64,000 bases of DNA, from positions 209,501-273,500 of the forward strand of contig NZ_CP076443.1 in assembly GCF_018866345.1 (NCBI RefSeq), read 5' to 3'. This document shows, piece by piece, positions 29,882-38,385 of the stretch. The stretch is from Gemella sp. zg-570 (GTDB lineage: Bacteria > Bacillota > Bacilli > Staphylococcales > Gemellaceae). Position 1 is the first letter of the stretch. Every line of letters begins with the position of its first letter. The notes under the pieces were generated by a model. That model searched no databases. It was given only the letters and a program-made list of their open reading frames with translations, and had not been told where the DNA came from. Both the position numbers and the translations under genes were made by a program.

Positions 29882-31235
29882 TATTAATGACTATAAACAT
29901 ATAATTGATTACGATTTTAGCAAGCTTGACCTAAAAGATACAGTAGCAGTTAGTTTTAAAATAAAAAATAATATAACAGCCTACGACTTTCTAACCATAT
30001 TTTACGAAAAAAAGGGAAAAAGATTTGCCATTAAAAGACCCAATGCCAAGGATATGATTATAGGAATAGGGCATGAATATACTTGGAATTTTGATTCTAA
30101 TGATTTTCTAACCAATTATAAAAATGATACCATAACATCAGATTTTGAAAATCTAATGTCCCAAACAAGCAAAATAAATATTGATGATTTTTCAAACGAT
30201 TATTTTGGCATGTATGGTGGTGTTTCTGCTGGTAATAATAAAAAATCACAAGAGTGGATAGATTTTAGCGACACTATTTTTGTGATACCCAGCATACTAG
30301 CAGTTTTTAAGGATGAAGAAATTTTATTTACACTATTTTTTAAAAACAAAAAAGATGTAGATTTTTCTAAACAATGGCAAGATAGAATAGTATTTTTAAG
30401 AAAAATTGCAAATAAAGAATTTATACCCTTGAGATTAATCCAGCCAAAATCAGTAAGAGAAATATATCCAGAAGTTTGGCAAGATAACATAAAAGAAGCC
30501 TTAGAACAAATAGAAAATAATATTTTTAAAAGAATAGCCCTGTCAAGAAAGAATCAAATAGTCTTAGATGAAGAAATTTCTTTGGCAAAAATTGTAAAAT
30601 ATTTTACCAAGAAAAAACTTTATTTCATAGCCTTTGAATCTAAGAAAAGTTCCTTTATCACCAGTAATCCTTTGCTATCCTTATCAACCTCACAAGAGGA
30701 ATTAAAGGCTTATTTATACTTGCAAAAAGAAAACTTATTTAATGGTCGTCGTTCCATAGATTTTGATGAAGAAGATATAGAAAAAAATTACAAAAAAGAA
30801 CTAGAAGAAAAAACTGGTTACACTTTTGAAATTTTTAAGGATAAAATATTAACCGGCAAGGCCTTGGATATTTATTCTGTATGCAGAACAAAAGGAAATA
30901 AGCCCCTAAAAGACATAAAATTACTGAGTTTACTCTATCCAATATCAATAATAAAGGGTTATCCCAAAGAAGAAACAGAAAAATTTTTAAAAGAAAGAGA
31001 AAATATAGGTTACGGTTTTTGGTACTCCCCATTTGGTTTTATAAATCATAATTTAGAAGCTAATTTTTATACTTGTGGCAATATGATTGTGTCCTTCAAA
31101 AAAATCATTACCATATTCACAACAATTTTAGTAAATGACTTAATGACCTATGAAGATATTATCGAAAATAGTGATGACTTGGTAGCCAAAAATTTAAAAT
31201 TATTTGATAATAAAGACTTAGAAGGTAATGACTAG
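29874..31235 (+). CDS. isochorismate synthase-like (MenF/chorismate-binding family) protein with degraded active site
   Basis: A 453-residue protein collinear with MenF-type chorismate enzymes: FGMYGGVSAG...FVIPSILAVF (about 111-145) matches the FGG-F-VLP region, WQDNIKEALEQIENNIFKRIALSRK (202-226) matches the segment before KVVLAR, and GYGFWYSPFGFI (379-390) matches GWYAGPVGWI. Key residues appear lost: the general-base Lys is Arg220, the SPE glutamate is Leu267 (SNPLLSL), HPTPAV reads YPISII (His to Tyr355), and the metal-binding ETELK region reads AKNLK. It is probably not an active isochorismate synthase. No other men gene is in the window. Overlaps the NagB-like gene. Confidence 0.65.
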   Translation: MNNINDYKHIIDYDFSKLDLKDTVAVSFKIKNNITAYDFLTIFYEKKGKRFAIKRPNAKDMIIGIGHEYTWNFDSNDFLTNYKNDTITSDFENLMSQTSKINIDDFSNDYFGMYGGVSAGNNKKSQEWIDFSDTIFVIPSILAVFKDEEILFTLFFKNKKDVDFSKQWQDRIVFLRKIANKEFIPLRLIQPKSVREIYPEVWQDNIKEALEQIENNIFKRIALSRKNQIVLDEEISLAKIVKYFTKKKLYFIAFESKKSSFITSNPLLSLSTSQEELKAYLYLQKENLFNGRRSIDFDEEDIEKNYKKELEEKTGYTFEIFKDKILTGKALDIYSVCRTKGNKPLKDIKLLSLLYPISIIKGYPKEETEKFLKERENIGYGFWYSPFGFINHNLEANFYTCGNMIVSFKKIITIFTTILVNDLMTYEDIIENSDDLVAKNLKLFDNKDLEGND

Positions 31236-31238
31236 AAA

Positions 31239-32126
31239 ATGAAAAAATTTTAAGTGATTATAGAAAAGGAATTATTTATGCTCTTTTAGGTGCAAGTTTT
31301 TAGGGACTATCTGGAGTTTTAGGAGAATACTTGCTCAATGTTTCTAAACTTAATTCAACTTGGACAATAAGCAATCGCATATTTTATTCGGGCTTTATAT
31401 GTTACTTATTCTCTACACCAAAGAAAATAAAGAAAATTTTTAGTCCCTTTGCCAACAAAAAAGATGTAATAAAATTAATAAATTTTGCTTTTTTAGGTCT
31501 GCTTATTTGTCAAGGAATTTATTTTTTATCAATAAAATATACTAACTCATCAATAGCCACTATCCTGCAATATTTAGGACCTACAATGATTATGTTCTAT
31601 TATTGCATCGCTAAAAAAGATTGCCAGTTTTGAATGAACTGCTTGCTATCTTTTTATCGTTTTTTGGTACTTTATAGCAACTCACCTAAATTTTTATAAT
31701 ATTATAATATCTCCTTGGGGGCTGTTTTGGGGAATATTTTCTGCACTCGGCTTGGCATCTTATAATATTTTATCAATAGACCTAATAAAAAATACGGTTC
31801 TATCTTAACAGTAGCTTGGGGATTTTTTATTGCTGGTCTTGTTATTCAAATAGCAACTGGCAGTTTTTATATTCCAGCAGGATTTAATCTTATTGATTTT
31901 TTGCCATGTTCGGAGTTATAGTTTTTGGTAAGATACTATTATTTTCAATATACCTAGAAGTTGTTCAACTTATTGGAGCAGTTAGAGGAAGCATAGTTAG
32001 TTGCTTTGAAGCCATAGTTGCTATTATTTTTTTCTTTTATCCTCTTAGGAAGAAAAAAATTTTTTTTATGACATATTAGGAATAGTAATTATTTTATCAT
32101 CGGTACTCATACTTAACAAAAAATAG
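31239..32126 (+). pseudogene. decayed DMT/EamA family transporter
   Basis: Fragments in several frames together read as a ten-span drug/metabolite transporter. The first span (GIIYALLGASF) is broken by TAG at 31301-31303 where Trp is expected, followed by GLSGVLGEYLL. An open piece at 31331-31633 ends at a run of A near 31612, after which the sense continues in another frame (LPVLNELLAIFLSFF). Later pieces are LFWGIFSALGLASYNIL, TVAWGFFIAGLVIQIATGSF and VQLIGAVRGSIVSCFEA, each in a shifted frame. At least one nonsense and several frameshift lesions are needed, so it is a dead gene. The 100-codon open piece is not a separate gene. Confidence 0.85.
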
Positions 32127-32172
32127 TTTACTTGCAATAATATTATAAAATTAATAAAATATAGATAGCGAT

Positions 32173-32208
32173 GAGAATATTAGTATTTGCTAATATTCTT
32201 TTTTTATA
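32173..32208 (+). terminator. intrinsic terminator immediately upstream of rho
   Basis: GAATATTAG pairs perfectly with CTAATATTC over a 6-nt loop and is followed by seven T. It ends about ten nt before the rho Shine-Dalgarno, leaving no room for a promoter after it. Confidence 0.8.
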
Positions 32209-32228
32209 AAAATTTTAAGGAGAAAAAA

Positions 32229-33497
32229 ATGGACTATAAAAGTTTTGATGACTTATACAAGACTATGACAACAAAAGAATTGACCCTACTTGCCAAAGAT
32301 TTGAAAGTAGAACGTTATTCAACATTAAATAAAAAAGAGTTGGTGCTTGCCATATTAGAAAAACAAATGGAAAAAGACGGCAACTACTACTTAACAGGCG
32401 CTTTAGATGATATTCACCAGGAACAAGGTTTTGGATTTTTACGAACGGTAAATTACAATAAGGGCGAAGTTGATATTTATATTTCTTCATCACAGATTAG
32501 ACGCTTTGAATTAAAAAAAGGCGATGAAGTTACTGGTAAAGTTCGTAAGCCCAAAGAAAATGAACGCTACTACGGTCTTCTTCAAGTTGATTTTATAAAT
32601 GGTGTAAATGCTGAAGAAATAAAATCACGTCCCCATTTTCAAGCCCTTACTCCTATCTACCCCAATCAAAAAATAAAATTAGAAACAACAAAAGAAAAAT
32701 TATCTACTAGATTTATAGACTTGGTAAGCCCTATTGGATTTGGACAACGTGGCTTAATAGTTGCACCACCAAAAGTTGGAAAAACCACATTAATAAAAGA
32801 AATTGCCAACGCAATTCGTAAAAATTATCCCGATAAAAAATTAATTATTTTACTTATTGATGAAAGACCTGAAGAAGTAACAGACATGGAAGGTTCTGTT
32901 CAAGGGGCTGAGGTTGTAAGTTCTACCTTTGATGAAAAACCAGAAAATCATGTCAGAGTTGCAGAATTAGTGATTGAACACGCCAAAAGACGAGTTGAAC
33001 TTGGGCAAGATGTGATAATATTAATGGACAGTATAACAAGACTAGCAAGAGCCTATAACATAGTTTCGCCAAGCAGTGGCAAGGTACTTTCTGGAGGAGT
33101 TGACCCCTATAGCTTGCACAAACCAAAATCATTTTTTGGCGCAGCCCGTAATGTAGAAGGTGGCGGAAGTCTAACAATTATAGCGACGGCTTTAGTAGAT
33201 ACTGGTTCTCGTATGGACGATTTAATATTTGAAGAATTTAAGGGGACAGGAAATATGGAATTAGTCCTTTCTCCAGACTTGGCAAGAAAAAGAATTTATC
33301 CAGCCATTGATTTTGCAAAAAGTTCAACAAGAAAAGAAGAATTACTACTAACAGAAGATGAAATTGCAGTAATTAACCAAACAAGATTAAAACTAGCAGA
33401 CGTTTCAGAACCAGCTATAGCAGTCCTTAATCATCTAAAAAAACATGATACTAATAAAGAATATGTTGAAGAAATGTTAAAATTTATTAATAAATAA
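32229..33497 (+). CDS. rho: transcription termination factor Rho
   Basis: A hexameric RNA helicase of 422 residues. The N-terminal helical domain is followed by the RNA-binding cold-shock fold ([20 protein letters not shown]). The P-loop is [13 protein letters not shown] near residue 180, Walker B is [11 protein letters not shown], and the Q/R loop regions [12 protein letters not shown] and [10 protein letters not shown] are typical. The frame is open from 32187, but AAGGAGAAAAAA precedes ATG 32229. An intrinsic terminator lies just before it, so its mRNA must read through that hairpin. Confidence 0.95.
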   Translation: MDYKSFDDLYKTMTTKELTLLAKDLKVERYSTLNKKELVLAILEKQMEKDGNYYLTGALDDIHQEQGFGFLRTVNYNKGEVDIYISSSQIRRFELKKGDEVTGKVRKPKENERYYGLLQVDFINGVNAEEIKSRPHFQALTPIYPNQKIKLETTKEKLSTRFIDLVSPIGFGQRGLIVAPPKVGKTTLIKEIANAIRKNYPDKKLIILLIDERPEEVTDMEGSVQGAEVVSSTFDEKPENHVRVAELVIEHAKRRVELGQDVIILMDSITRLARAYNIVSPSSGKVLSGGVDPYSLHKPKSFFGAARNVEGGGSLTIIATALVDTGSRMDDLIFEEFKGTGNMELVLSPDLARKRIYPAIDFAKSSTRKEELLLTEDEIAVINQTRLKLADVSEPAIAVLNHLKKHDTNKEYVEEMLKFINK

Positions 33498-33584
33498 AAT
33501 ATTTATAACTATATAAAGTTAATTTATTATAAAAATATTCAAAAAAATTTTACTAATTATTAAATCCTATATAAATAAAATTTA

Positions 33585-34068
33585 TGGAAGAAATATTACG
33601 GAAATAAGAATAGCAAATATTGATGAAGTACTAGAAATAAGTAAAATTCATGCTAGAGAATGGAGTAATACATATAAATACTTAATTCCTAAAGACAAGC
33701 TGGCTAATATAAGTGGGGATATGTGCTTGAAGCTAATAAAAATATTATAAAAAATAAAAAAGCGAATATTTATGTGGCGCAAGTAGGAGATATAGTTTTG
33801 GAAAATATAGGCTAAATGAAAATGATGGAGAAATTTATGTTATATATTCTTAAAGAATATCAAAATAGGGATATAGGACATCAGCTATTTCAAAAGCCTT
33901 AAATATATTGCTAAAAGATTATAAGAAAACTAAAGTCTTAATTTTATCTCAAAACCATAAAGCTAGAAAATTTTATGAAAAATTTGAATTAGTAGGAGCT
34001 AAAAAAATTAATTTTTTGAAATTGAATTAGATTCTTGTGTGTATGAATATAATTTAAAAAATAAATAA
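33585..34068 (+). pseudogene. decayed GNAT acetyltransferase
   Basis: Reading across frames gives ITEIRIANIDEVLEISKIHAREW, TYKYLIPKDKLANIS, a piece ANIYVAQVGDIVL, then EYQNRDIGHQLFQKALNILL (acetyl-CoA binding loop region, with the usual RGxGxG altered), and NHKARKFYEKFEFELVGAKK with a C-terminal SCVYEYNLKNK. This is the layout of a GNAT N-acetyltransferase, broken by several frameshifts. No intact frame longer than about 50 codons remains. Confidence 0.75.
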
Positions 34069-34162
34069 TTAAAATATTTAATCAGTATTACAGAAAATAA
34101 GCAAAATTAAATATACTTTAAATTTAGAAATAATAAGAAAATATTTATAGGTATAAAATAAA

Positions 34163-34618
34163 AATGAAAAAAATAAAAAAATTTTAAAAGTCTATTTTAG
34201 CTTTATATTCTTATTACTAGGCTTAACTATTTCATTTTATTTATGGGCAAAAACTTATAATACAAATCTAGAATTTAAACCCGTAAAATCAAGGGTAAAA
34301 AAGTAGAGGGAATTTATTATAAAAAATAGGGGGAACTACCGAATATAAGATCACAGTTTCGTTTGAAGATAAAAAATATGAACTACAAAATGTAATTATG
34401 GATTATCATATAGAAATAGTAATATTATTGACGTATTTTTAGCTAAGGCTATGCTATATGAAAATATAGAAGGTCTTAGAACAGATACTAAAGAAGCGAG
34501 ATATTATTTTCTAAGTTTAGGACTAGACCTAATATTATTATTATTTTTGTTTTTCTATCATTTACTTGAATTTAATAAGATGAGGAAGGGAATAAATATT
34601 AAAAAGTATAAATTATAA
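34163..34618 (+). pseudogene. decayed membrane protein (DUF3592-like)
   Basis: Fragments read KKIKKILKVYFSFIFLLLGL, then TISFYLWAKTYNTNLEFKPV, then YKITVSFEDKKYELQ, and after further shifts TKEARYYFLSLGLDLILLLF and a basic end. Two hydrophobic spans flanking a small beta-rich extracellular segment recall DUF3592 proteins, but I am unsure of the family. Frameshifts occur near 34200, 34310 and 34400. The surrounding stretch 33498-34786 holds nothing intact. Confidence 0.6.
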
Positions 34619-34755
34619 ATTGCTCTAAATTTAATTTTTTATTGTTTTTCTTTCGGAAAAATTTTTAAAATATGTAATAAACTAGATAAGTAAACTTTAT
34701 AACAAGTATTTCCAAAGAAATATTTATTCCTTTTAAAATTTTAAAAATAAAAGTA

Positions 34756-34786
34756 TTGATTAGCTTTTCTAATCAATACTTTTTTT
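34756..34786 (-). terminator. terminator of the thiamine transporter operon
   Basis: On the minus strand, AGTATTGATTAG and CTAATCAATACT form a perfect stem followed by a T-rich tract (the run of A upstream on the plus strand). The plus-strand side also ends in eight T, so it could act in both directions. Confidence 0.75.
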
Positions 34787-35509
34787 TTATATTCCTAATT
34801 TTTGTAATATTGCTTTTTTAAATTTTAGTTTTTGGTAGTCTATATCTTCTGTTTCGTCGAAAGTTATTACTACTTCATCAACTAGTTGACCTGGTTTATT
34901 TTTTAAAATGTATATTCTATCGCTTAGATTTATAGCTTCTTCTATATCGTGGGTAATTATTAGACTTGTTAGCCCTAATTTTTTATGAATATCCAAATAC
35001 CACTGGTGTAGCTCTCTTTTTGTAATAGCGTCTAAGGCACTAAAGGCTTCATCTAGTAAAAATAATTTTTCCTTAAACATATAGGTTCTTAGTAGAGCTA
35101 TTCTTTGTCGCATGCCACCACTTAGTTCTTTTGGGTACTTGTCCTTATATTTTTCTAAACCGAATTGAATGAGCTTCTCCTCTGCTTCTTTAAGGGCTTC
35201 TTCTTTTTTCACCCCTCTTATAATAAGGGGTAGGGCAATATTTCTTATAACTGTTTTATGCTCTAGCAATAAATCTTTTTGGAGCATATAGCTTACTTTT
35301 CCGATAAAATTGCTATCTTGTCCTATTTTTATAGAACCAGCTTGTAATTTTTCAATTCCCGCTATGATGTTAAAAAGAGTTGATTTACCTACACCGCTTG
35401 TTCCGATTATCGAAACGACTTCACCTTTTTTAACATACATATTTATATTTTCTAATACTGGATTGTTAGGATAGGTATAAGTTAAATTTTCTATTTCTAA
35501 TATCTTCAT
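34787..35509 (-). CDS. thiZ: ABC transporter ATPase, thiamine-precursor type (ThiZ)
   Basis: A 240-residue ATPase of the nitrate/sulfonate/taurine class. Walker A is GTSGVGKST (about residues 36-44), the signature is LSGGMRQRIALLRT, Walker B is LFLLDEAFSALD, and the switch histidine is in IITHDIEEA. The Q-loop is MLQKDLL. It would energise uptake of a pyrimidine precursor of thiamine. The start overlaps the thiY stop by one base (TAATG). The TPP riboswitch upstream of the operon supports the thiamine assignment. Confidence 0.88.
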   Translation of the reverse strand: MKILEIENLTYTYPNNPVLENINMYVKKGEVVSIIGTSGVGKSTLFNIIAGIEKLQAGSIKIGQDSNFIGKVSYMLQKDLLLEHKTVIRNIALPLIIRGVKKEEALKEAEEKLIQFGLEKYKDKYPKELSGGMRQRIALLRTYMFKEKLFLLDEAFSALDAITKRELHQWYLDIHKKLGLTSLIITHDIEEAINLSDRIYILKNKPGQLVDEVVITFDETEDIDYQKLKFKKAILQKLGI

Positions 35510-36507
35510 TATTTTATGTATTCATTCGTAAAGCCAGCATTTTCTTTTAATGGATTTTCTGTAATTTTATTTTCGTTAAGCCACTTATAAAATTTATTCC
35601 ATCTTGCAGGGTCTATTTCTCCCCATTTATCTTTATTTGTAGCGTATTGTTTTGCTAAATATTTTTGTGATTCAATAACAAACTCTTTTTTATCCTTTAG
35701 TTCAGGAGCGTACTTAATAAGTATCTCAGCAGCTTCTTTAGGATTTTCTATTGCATACTGATAACCTTTTTTAATTGCTTGAATTATTTTTTTGGCTTCG
35801 TCACCATTTTCTTTTAAATACTTGTTATTTGCAATTATTACTGGTGAATAATAATCAAGTTCTGGGGCAAAATCTTTTAGGTAAAAGAAGTTTGTGTCTA
35901 TATTCATACTTTTAGCCAGTAGTCCGTCCCAAGCATAAAAAATCCATGCAGCATCAAAGACTTTATTCTCAATAGCCGTAACAGAGTTGCTATCCGTATT
36001 AGGAACCAATTCTAACTTTTTAAAGTCAGCTTTTTCTTTATCCATAATATTTTTTATCATGGCAAGTTCTATTGGATCATTCCAAGTTCCGTATTTTTTA
36101 TTTTCCAAATCTTTTGGTCTAGTTATATTTGCCTGTTTTTTTGAGATAATTCCTGATGTATTATGTTCTATTATTGCTGCGACAGCAGTTATTTCTGCTC
36201 CTTTTGCTAGTTTGTTTGCCATGCTATCTTGAAAATATATGGCAAAGGGAGCTTTGTTATTTATTACCAAGTCTGAAGAACTATCTTCTGGGGGTAATTT
36301 TATATCTAAGTCAATCCCAGCTTCTTTTAAATATCCCTTTTCTTTAGCTACATATAGCCCAGTGTGATTAGTATTAGGTGTCCAATCTAGTATAAAATCT
36401 ACTTTTTTAAGTTTTGTAGTTTCTTCTTTTTTTGTTGCACAAGCTGTAATACTTATTATCATAATAAGTGACAGAATGCTATAAAGTATTTTTTTAATTA
36501 TTTTCAT
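35509..36507 (-). CDS. thiY: thiamine-precursor-binding lipoprotein (ThiY, NMT1/THI5-like)
   Basis: A 332-residue extracytoplasmic binding protein anchored by lipid. The signal peptide has a basic start and a lipobox ISITAC with Cys at about residue 23. The mature part starts with VDFILDWTPNTNHTGLYVA, typical of NMT1/THI5-like proteins that bind formyl-aminopyrimidine. Of two adjacent ATG codons after AGGAGAAA, the second (36507) has the better spacing. The gene overlaps thiX by about 14 nt. Related nitrate/sulfonate binders have a different start motif. Confidence 0.88.
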   Translation of the reverse strand: MKIIKKILYSILSLIMIISITACATKKEETTKLKKVDFILDWTPNTNHTGLYVAKEKGYLKEAGIDLDIKLPPEDSSSDLVINNKAPFAIYFQDSMANKLAKGAEITAVAAIIEHNTSGIISKKQANITRPKDLENKKYGTWNDPIELAMIKNIMDKEKADFKKLELVPNTDSNSVTAIENKVFDAAWIFYAWDGLLAKSMNIDTNFFYLKDFAPELDYYSPVIIANNKYLKENGDEAKKIIQAIKKGYQYAIENPKEAAEILIKYAPELKDKKEFVIESQKYLAKQYATNKDKWGEIDPARWNKFYKWLNENKITENPLKENAGFTNEYIK

Positions 36508-37273
36508 CATTTTCTCCTATATATTTCCATTTAATAAGTTTCTTTTCACTAATTTTTATAATTTTCATACTTAATAAACTAATTGCTGATACCAGAATAA
36601 TTATTGCAAACATTGTGTCGTATTGAAATAGTTTTTTTGTCCTAATCATATATACTCCAAGACCTTCAAAACCTCCCAACCATTCAGAAACAACCGCCGC
36701 TATAAAGGCGTAAGATACACTGACACGCAAACCAGCATAGAAATAGCTTAAAGAATTTGGAATCTTAACATGCTTCATTATCTGCCATTTATTAGCCTTC
36801 ATCAATTTTAAAAGTTGTATCGTGTCTTCATCAGCATTTCTGAAACCATCTAATATGCTAATTATTATTGGGAAAGTAGTTGTTATTATTATTAAAACTA
36901 TCTTTGGAGCCATACCGTAGCCTAACCATAAAACCAGTATAGGAGCTATGGCAATAGTGGGAACTGTTTGTGTTATTATCAGTAGGGGATAGATTGCCCT
37001 ATTAAAAGAGTTAAAAGTATCCATTAAAACAGCTAAAAGACAAGCTATTAATATACCGTAACTTAGCCCTATAAAAGCTTCTATTATTGTTATTTTACTA
37101 TGAAATAATAATTGATTATAATTTTTTATAAAGGCTCTGGCTATCTCTAATGGTGTAGGTATAATAAATTTTGGTAATAAACCAAGATTTCCAGAAATTT
37201 GCCAAATAAATATAATTAAAGAAAATGTAACTAGACTAATATGTCTATTTATCAAATTTTTTAATTTTTTCAT
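36494..37273 (-). CDS. thiX: ABC transporter permease, thiamine-precursor type (ThiX)
   Basis: A 259-residue permease with six hydrophobic spans. The cytoplasmic coupling helix with the EAA-like motif is visible near residue 150 (DGFRNADEDTIQLLKLMKAN). It ends KWKYIGENDENN, overlapping thiY. The ATG overlaps the last codons of the upstream thiamine-binding gene, and GGAG lies 13 nt before it. Substrate inferred from the riboswitch and the neighbouring ThiY. Confidence 0.88.
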   Translation of the reverse strand: MKKLKNLINRHISLVTFSLIIFIWQISGNLGLLPKFIIPTPLEIARAFIKNYNQLLFHSKITIIEAFIGLSYGILIACLLAVLMDTFNSFNRAIYPLLIITQTVPTIAIAPILVLWLGYGMAPKIVLIIITTTFPIIISILDGFRNADEDTIQLLKLMKANKWQIMKHVKIPNSLSYFYAGLRVSVSYAFIAAVVSEWLGGFEGLGVYMIRTKKLFQYDTMFAIIILVSAISLLSMKIIKISEKKLIKWKYIGENDENN

Positions 37274-37526
37274 AAGACGTCATAATCTCTCCATAGTTTA
37301 TTTTCACGTTGGCAAATATATTTTTATGTTCTTTCCCAGCTAAGTCTATAGCCATTTTCAAGCTATCCATGAGATAATTAAATTCCCCCTCAATAACCGT
37401 TTCAAAAGGAGAAACCACAATCTTGTCATGCCTACTTTTTAAAAAATATATGACCTTATCAATAATTTCTATCCTATCCTCCCTACCAAGTGGTAAAATT
37501 TGTAAAGCAATGCTACAATTTAGCAA
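37245..37526 (-). CDS. thiamine-binding protein (YkoF/MTH1187 family)
   Basis: A 93-residue ferredoxin-like fold protein of the group once called DUF77, cytoplasmic, thought to bind thiamine or its pyrimidine part. Visible features: CSIALQILPLGREDRIEIIDKV at the start, then SPFETVIEGEFNYLMDSL, in which the Pro-Phe-x-Thr is family-typical. The frame is open from 37556, but GAGGAGG (minus strand) sits nine nt before the TTG at 37526. That Shine-Dalgarno is the likely target of the TPP switch. First gene of the operon, overlapping thiX. Confidence 0.8.
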   Translation of the reverse strand: MLNCSIALQILPLGREDRIEIIDKVIYFLKSRHDKIVVSPFETVIEGEFNYLMDSLKMAIDLAGKEHKNIFANVKINYGEIMTSYEKIKKFDK

Positions 37527-37535
37527 AATAAAAAA

Positions 37536-37574
37536 CCTCCTCAATATTAAGTACAAGTACTCTATTTTAGGAAG
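37536..37574 (-). promoter_or_regulatory. anti-Shine-Dalgarno element of the TPP switch
   Basis: On the minus strand CTTCCT (37574-37569) can pair with the Shine-Dalgarno AGGAGG (37541-37536), one wobble. The same CTTCCT, read as TTCCTA, can instead pair with TAGGAA (37636-37631) at the 3' edge of the aptamer. Confidence 0.5.
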
Positions 37575-37627
37575 TTGTGTTTTATCTAATTTTATGACCC
37601 ATTAACAGTCAAATTCATGACTAAATT

Positions 37628-37707
37628 AATTTCCTACGCTGGCATTATCCAGATCAGGTATGGTCGAACCTACAAGGTTCCTCTCAGACTGTTCACAGAC
37701 TCCCTTA
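37628..37707 (-). promoter_or_regulatory. TPP riboswitch (THI box)
   Basis: The minus strand has the conserved THI elements in order: CTGAGAGGAACC, a variable hairpin (GAACC-TTGT-AGGTTC), ACCTGATCTGGATAATGCC and AGCGTAGGAA. It binds thiamine pyrophosphate and lies between the promoter and the thiamine-binding gene. No terminator hairpin with a T run follows, so control is probably at translation. Confidence 0.95.
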
Positions 37708-37713
37708 TTTCTA

Positions 37714-37742
37714 ATTATAACATACTGTATAGGCTTTAACAA
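37714..37742 (-). promoter_or_regulatory. promoter of the thiamine transporter operon
   Basis: Minus strand: TTGTTA (37742-37737), 17-nt spacer, TATAAT (37719-37714) with TGT before it. Transcription would start right at the 5' edge of the riboswitch. Confidence 0.75.
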
Positions 37743-37822
37743 GAAATTAAAATTTAATTTTTCTAAAATTTAAAATTTTTTGCTATAATATTATGGAGGA
37801 AAAAATACGAAAGGAGAATTTT

Positions 37823-38356
37823 TTGAAAAACCAATATCTCATAATAGACGGCTACAACCTCTTATTCAAGCTGAAAGAATATTCTAAAATAAAAAGTTCT
37901 GCCTTTCAAACAGAAAGAGATAGCCTTATAGAAATACTAAAAGAATATGCTTCTGGCAACAACTACAAAGTTTATTGTGTTTTTGATGCCTACAAAAATG
38001 GTAATAAGGAATATATAAAAGAAGAAAATCCAATTTATATAGTCTACACTAAAAACGGGGAAGATGCTGACAGATGGATAGAAAGAAAAACAAAAGAACT
38101 CTACATAAATCATTTTGTCGACGTAATAGTTGTTAGTGATGACAGGGATGAAAGAGATAGTGCTTTAGGATATGGAGCTATCCTTAGAGATTGCCATAGA
38201 TTTATAAAAGATTTGTATGACAGAAAAAATCAAATGTCAAAATACATAAAAAAACACAATGAAACAAGAATTAAAAATAGAAATATCAGAATAAGTGCCA
38301 AAGACAGAAAAAAATTAGAACAATTTTTACTAACAGGAAAAAAATTTAATAATTAA
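37823..38356 (+). CDS. rae1: ribosome-associated mRNA endonuclease Rae1 (YacP, NYN domain)
   Basis: A 177-residue PIN-like (NYN domain) nuclease. Motifs: YLIIDGYNLL (first catalytic Asp, residue 9), VYCVFDAYKN, a segment GEDADRWIERK with acidic residues, and VVVSDDRDERDSA. In Bacillus Rae1 cuts certain mRNAs in the ribosomal A site. AAAGGAG six nt before TTG 37823 sets the start; the frame is open to 37793. In Bacillus this gene follows cysS-mrnC-rlmB; here that cluster is about 16 kb away. The C-terminus is very basic. Confidence 0.88.
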   Translation: MKNQYLIIDGYNLLFKLKEYSKIKSSAFQTERDSLIEILKEYASGNNYKVYCVFDAYKNGNKEYIKEENPIYIVYTKNGEDADRWIERKTKELYINHFVDVIVVSDDRDERDSALGYGAILRDCHRFIKDLYDRKNQMSKYIKKHNETRIKNRNIRISAKDRKKLEQFLLTGKKFNN

Positions 38357-38385
38357 AAATATTTTTTTTAAAAAAGGAGATTACT

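Noticed and set aside
31331-31633. Open frame of 100 codons with membrane-like sequence as a separate gene
   Set aside because: It continues a transporter sequence that is readable before and after it in other frames, has no ribosome binding site and ends at a frameshift; it is part of a pseudogene.
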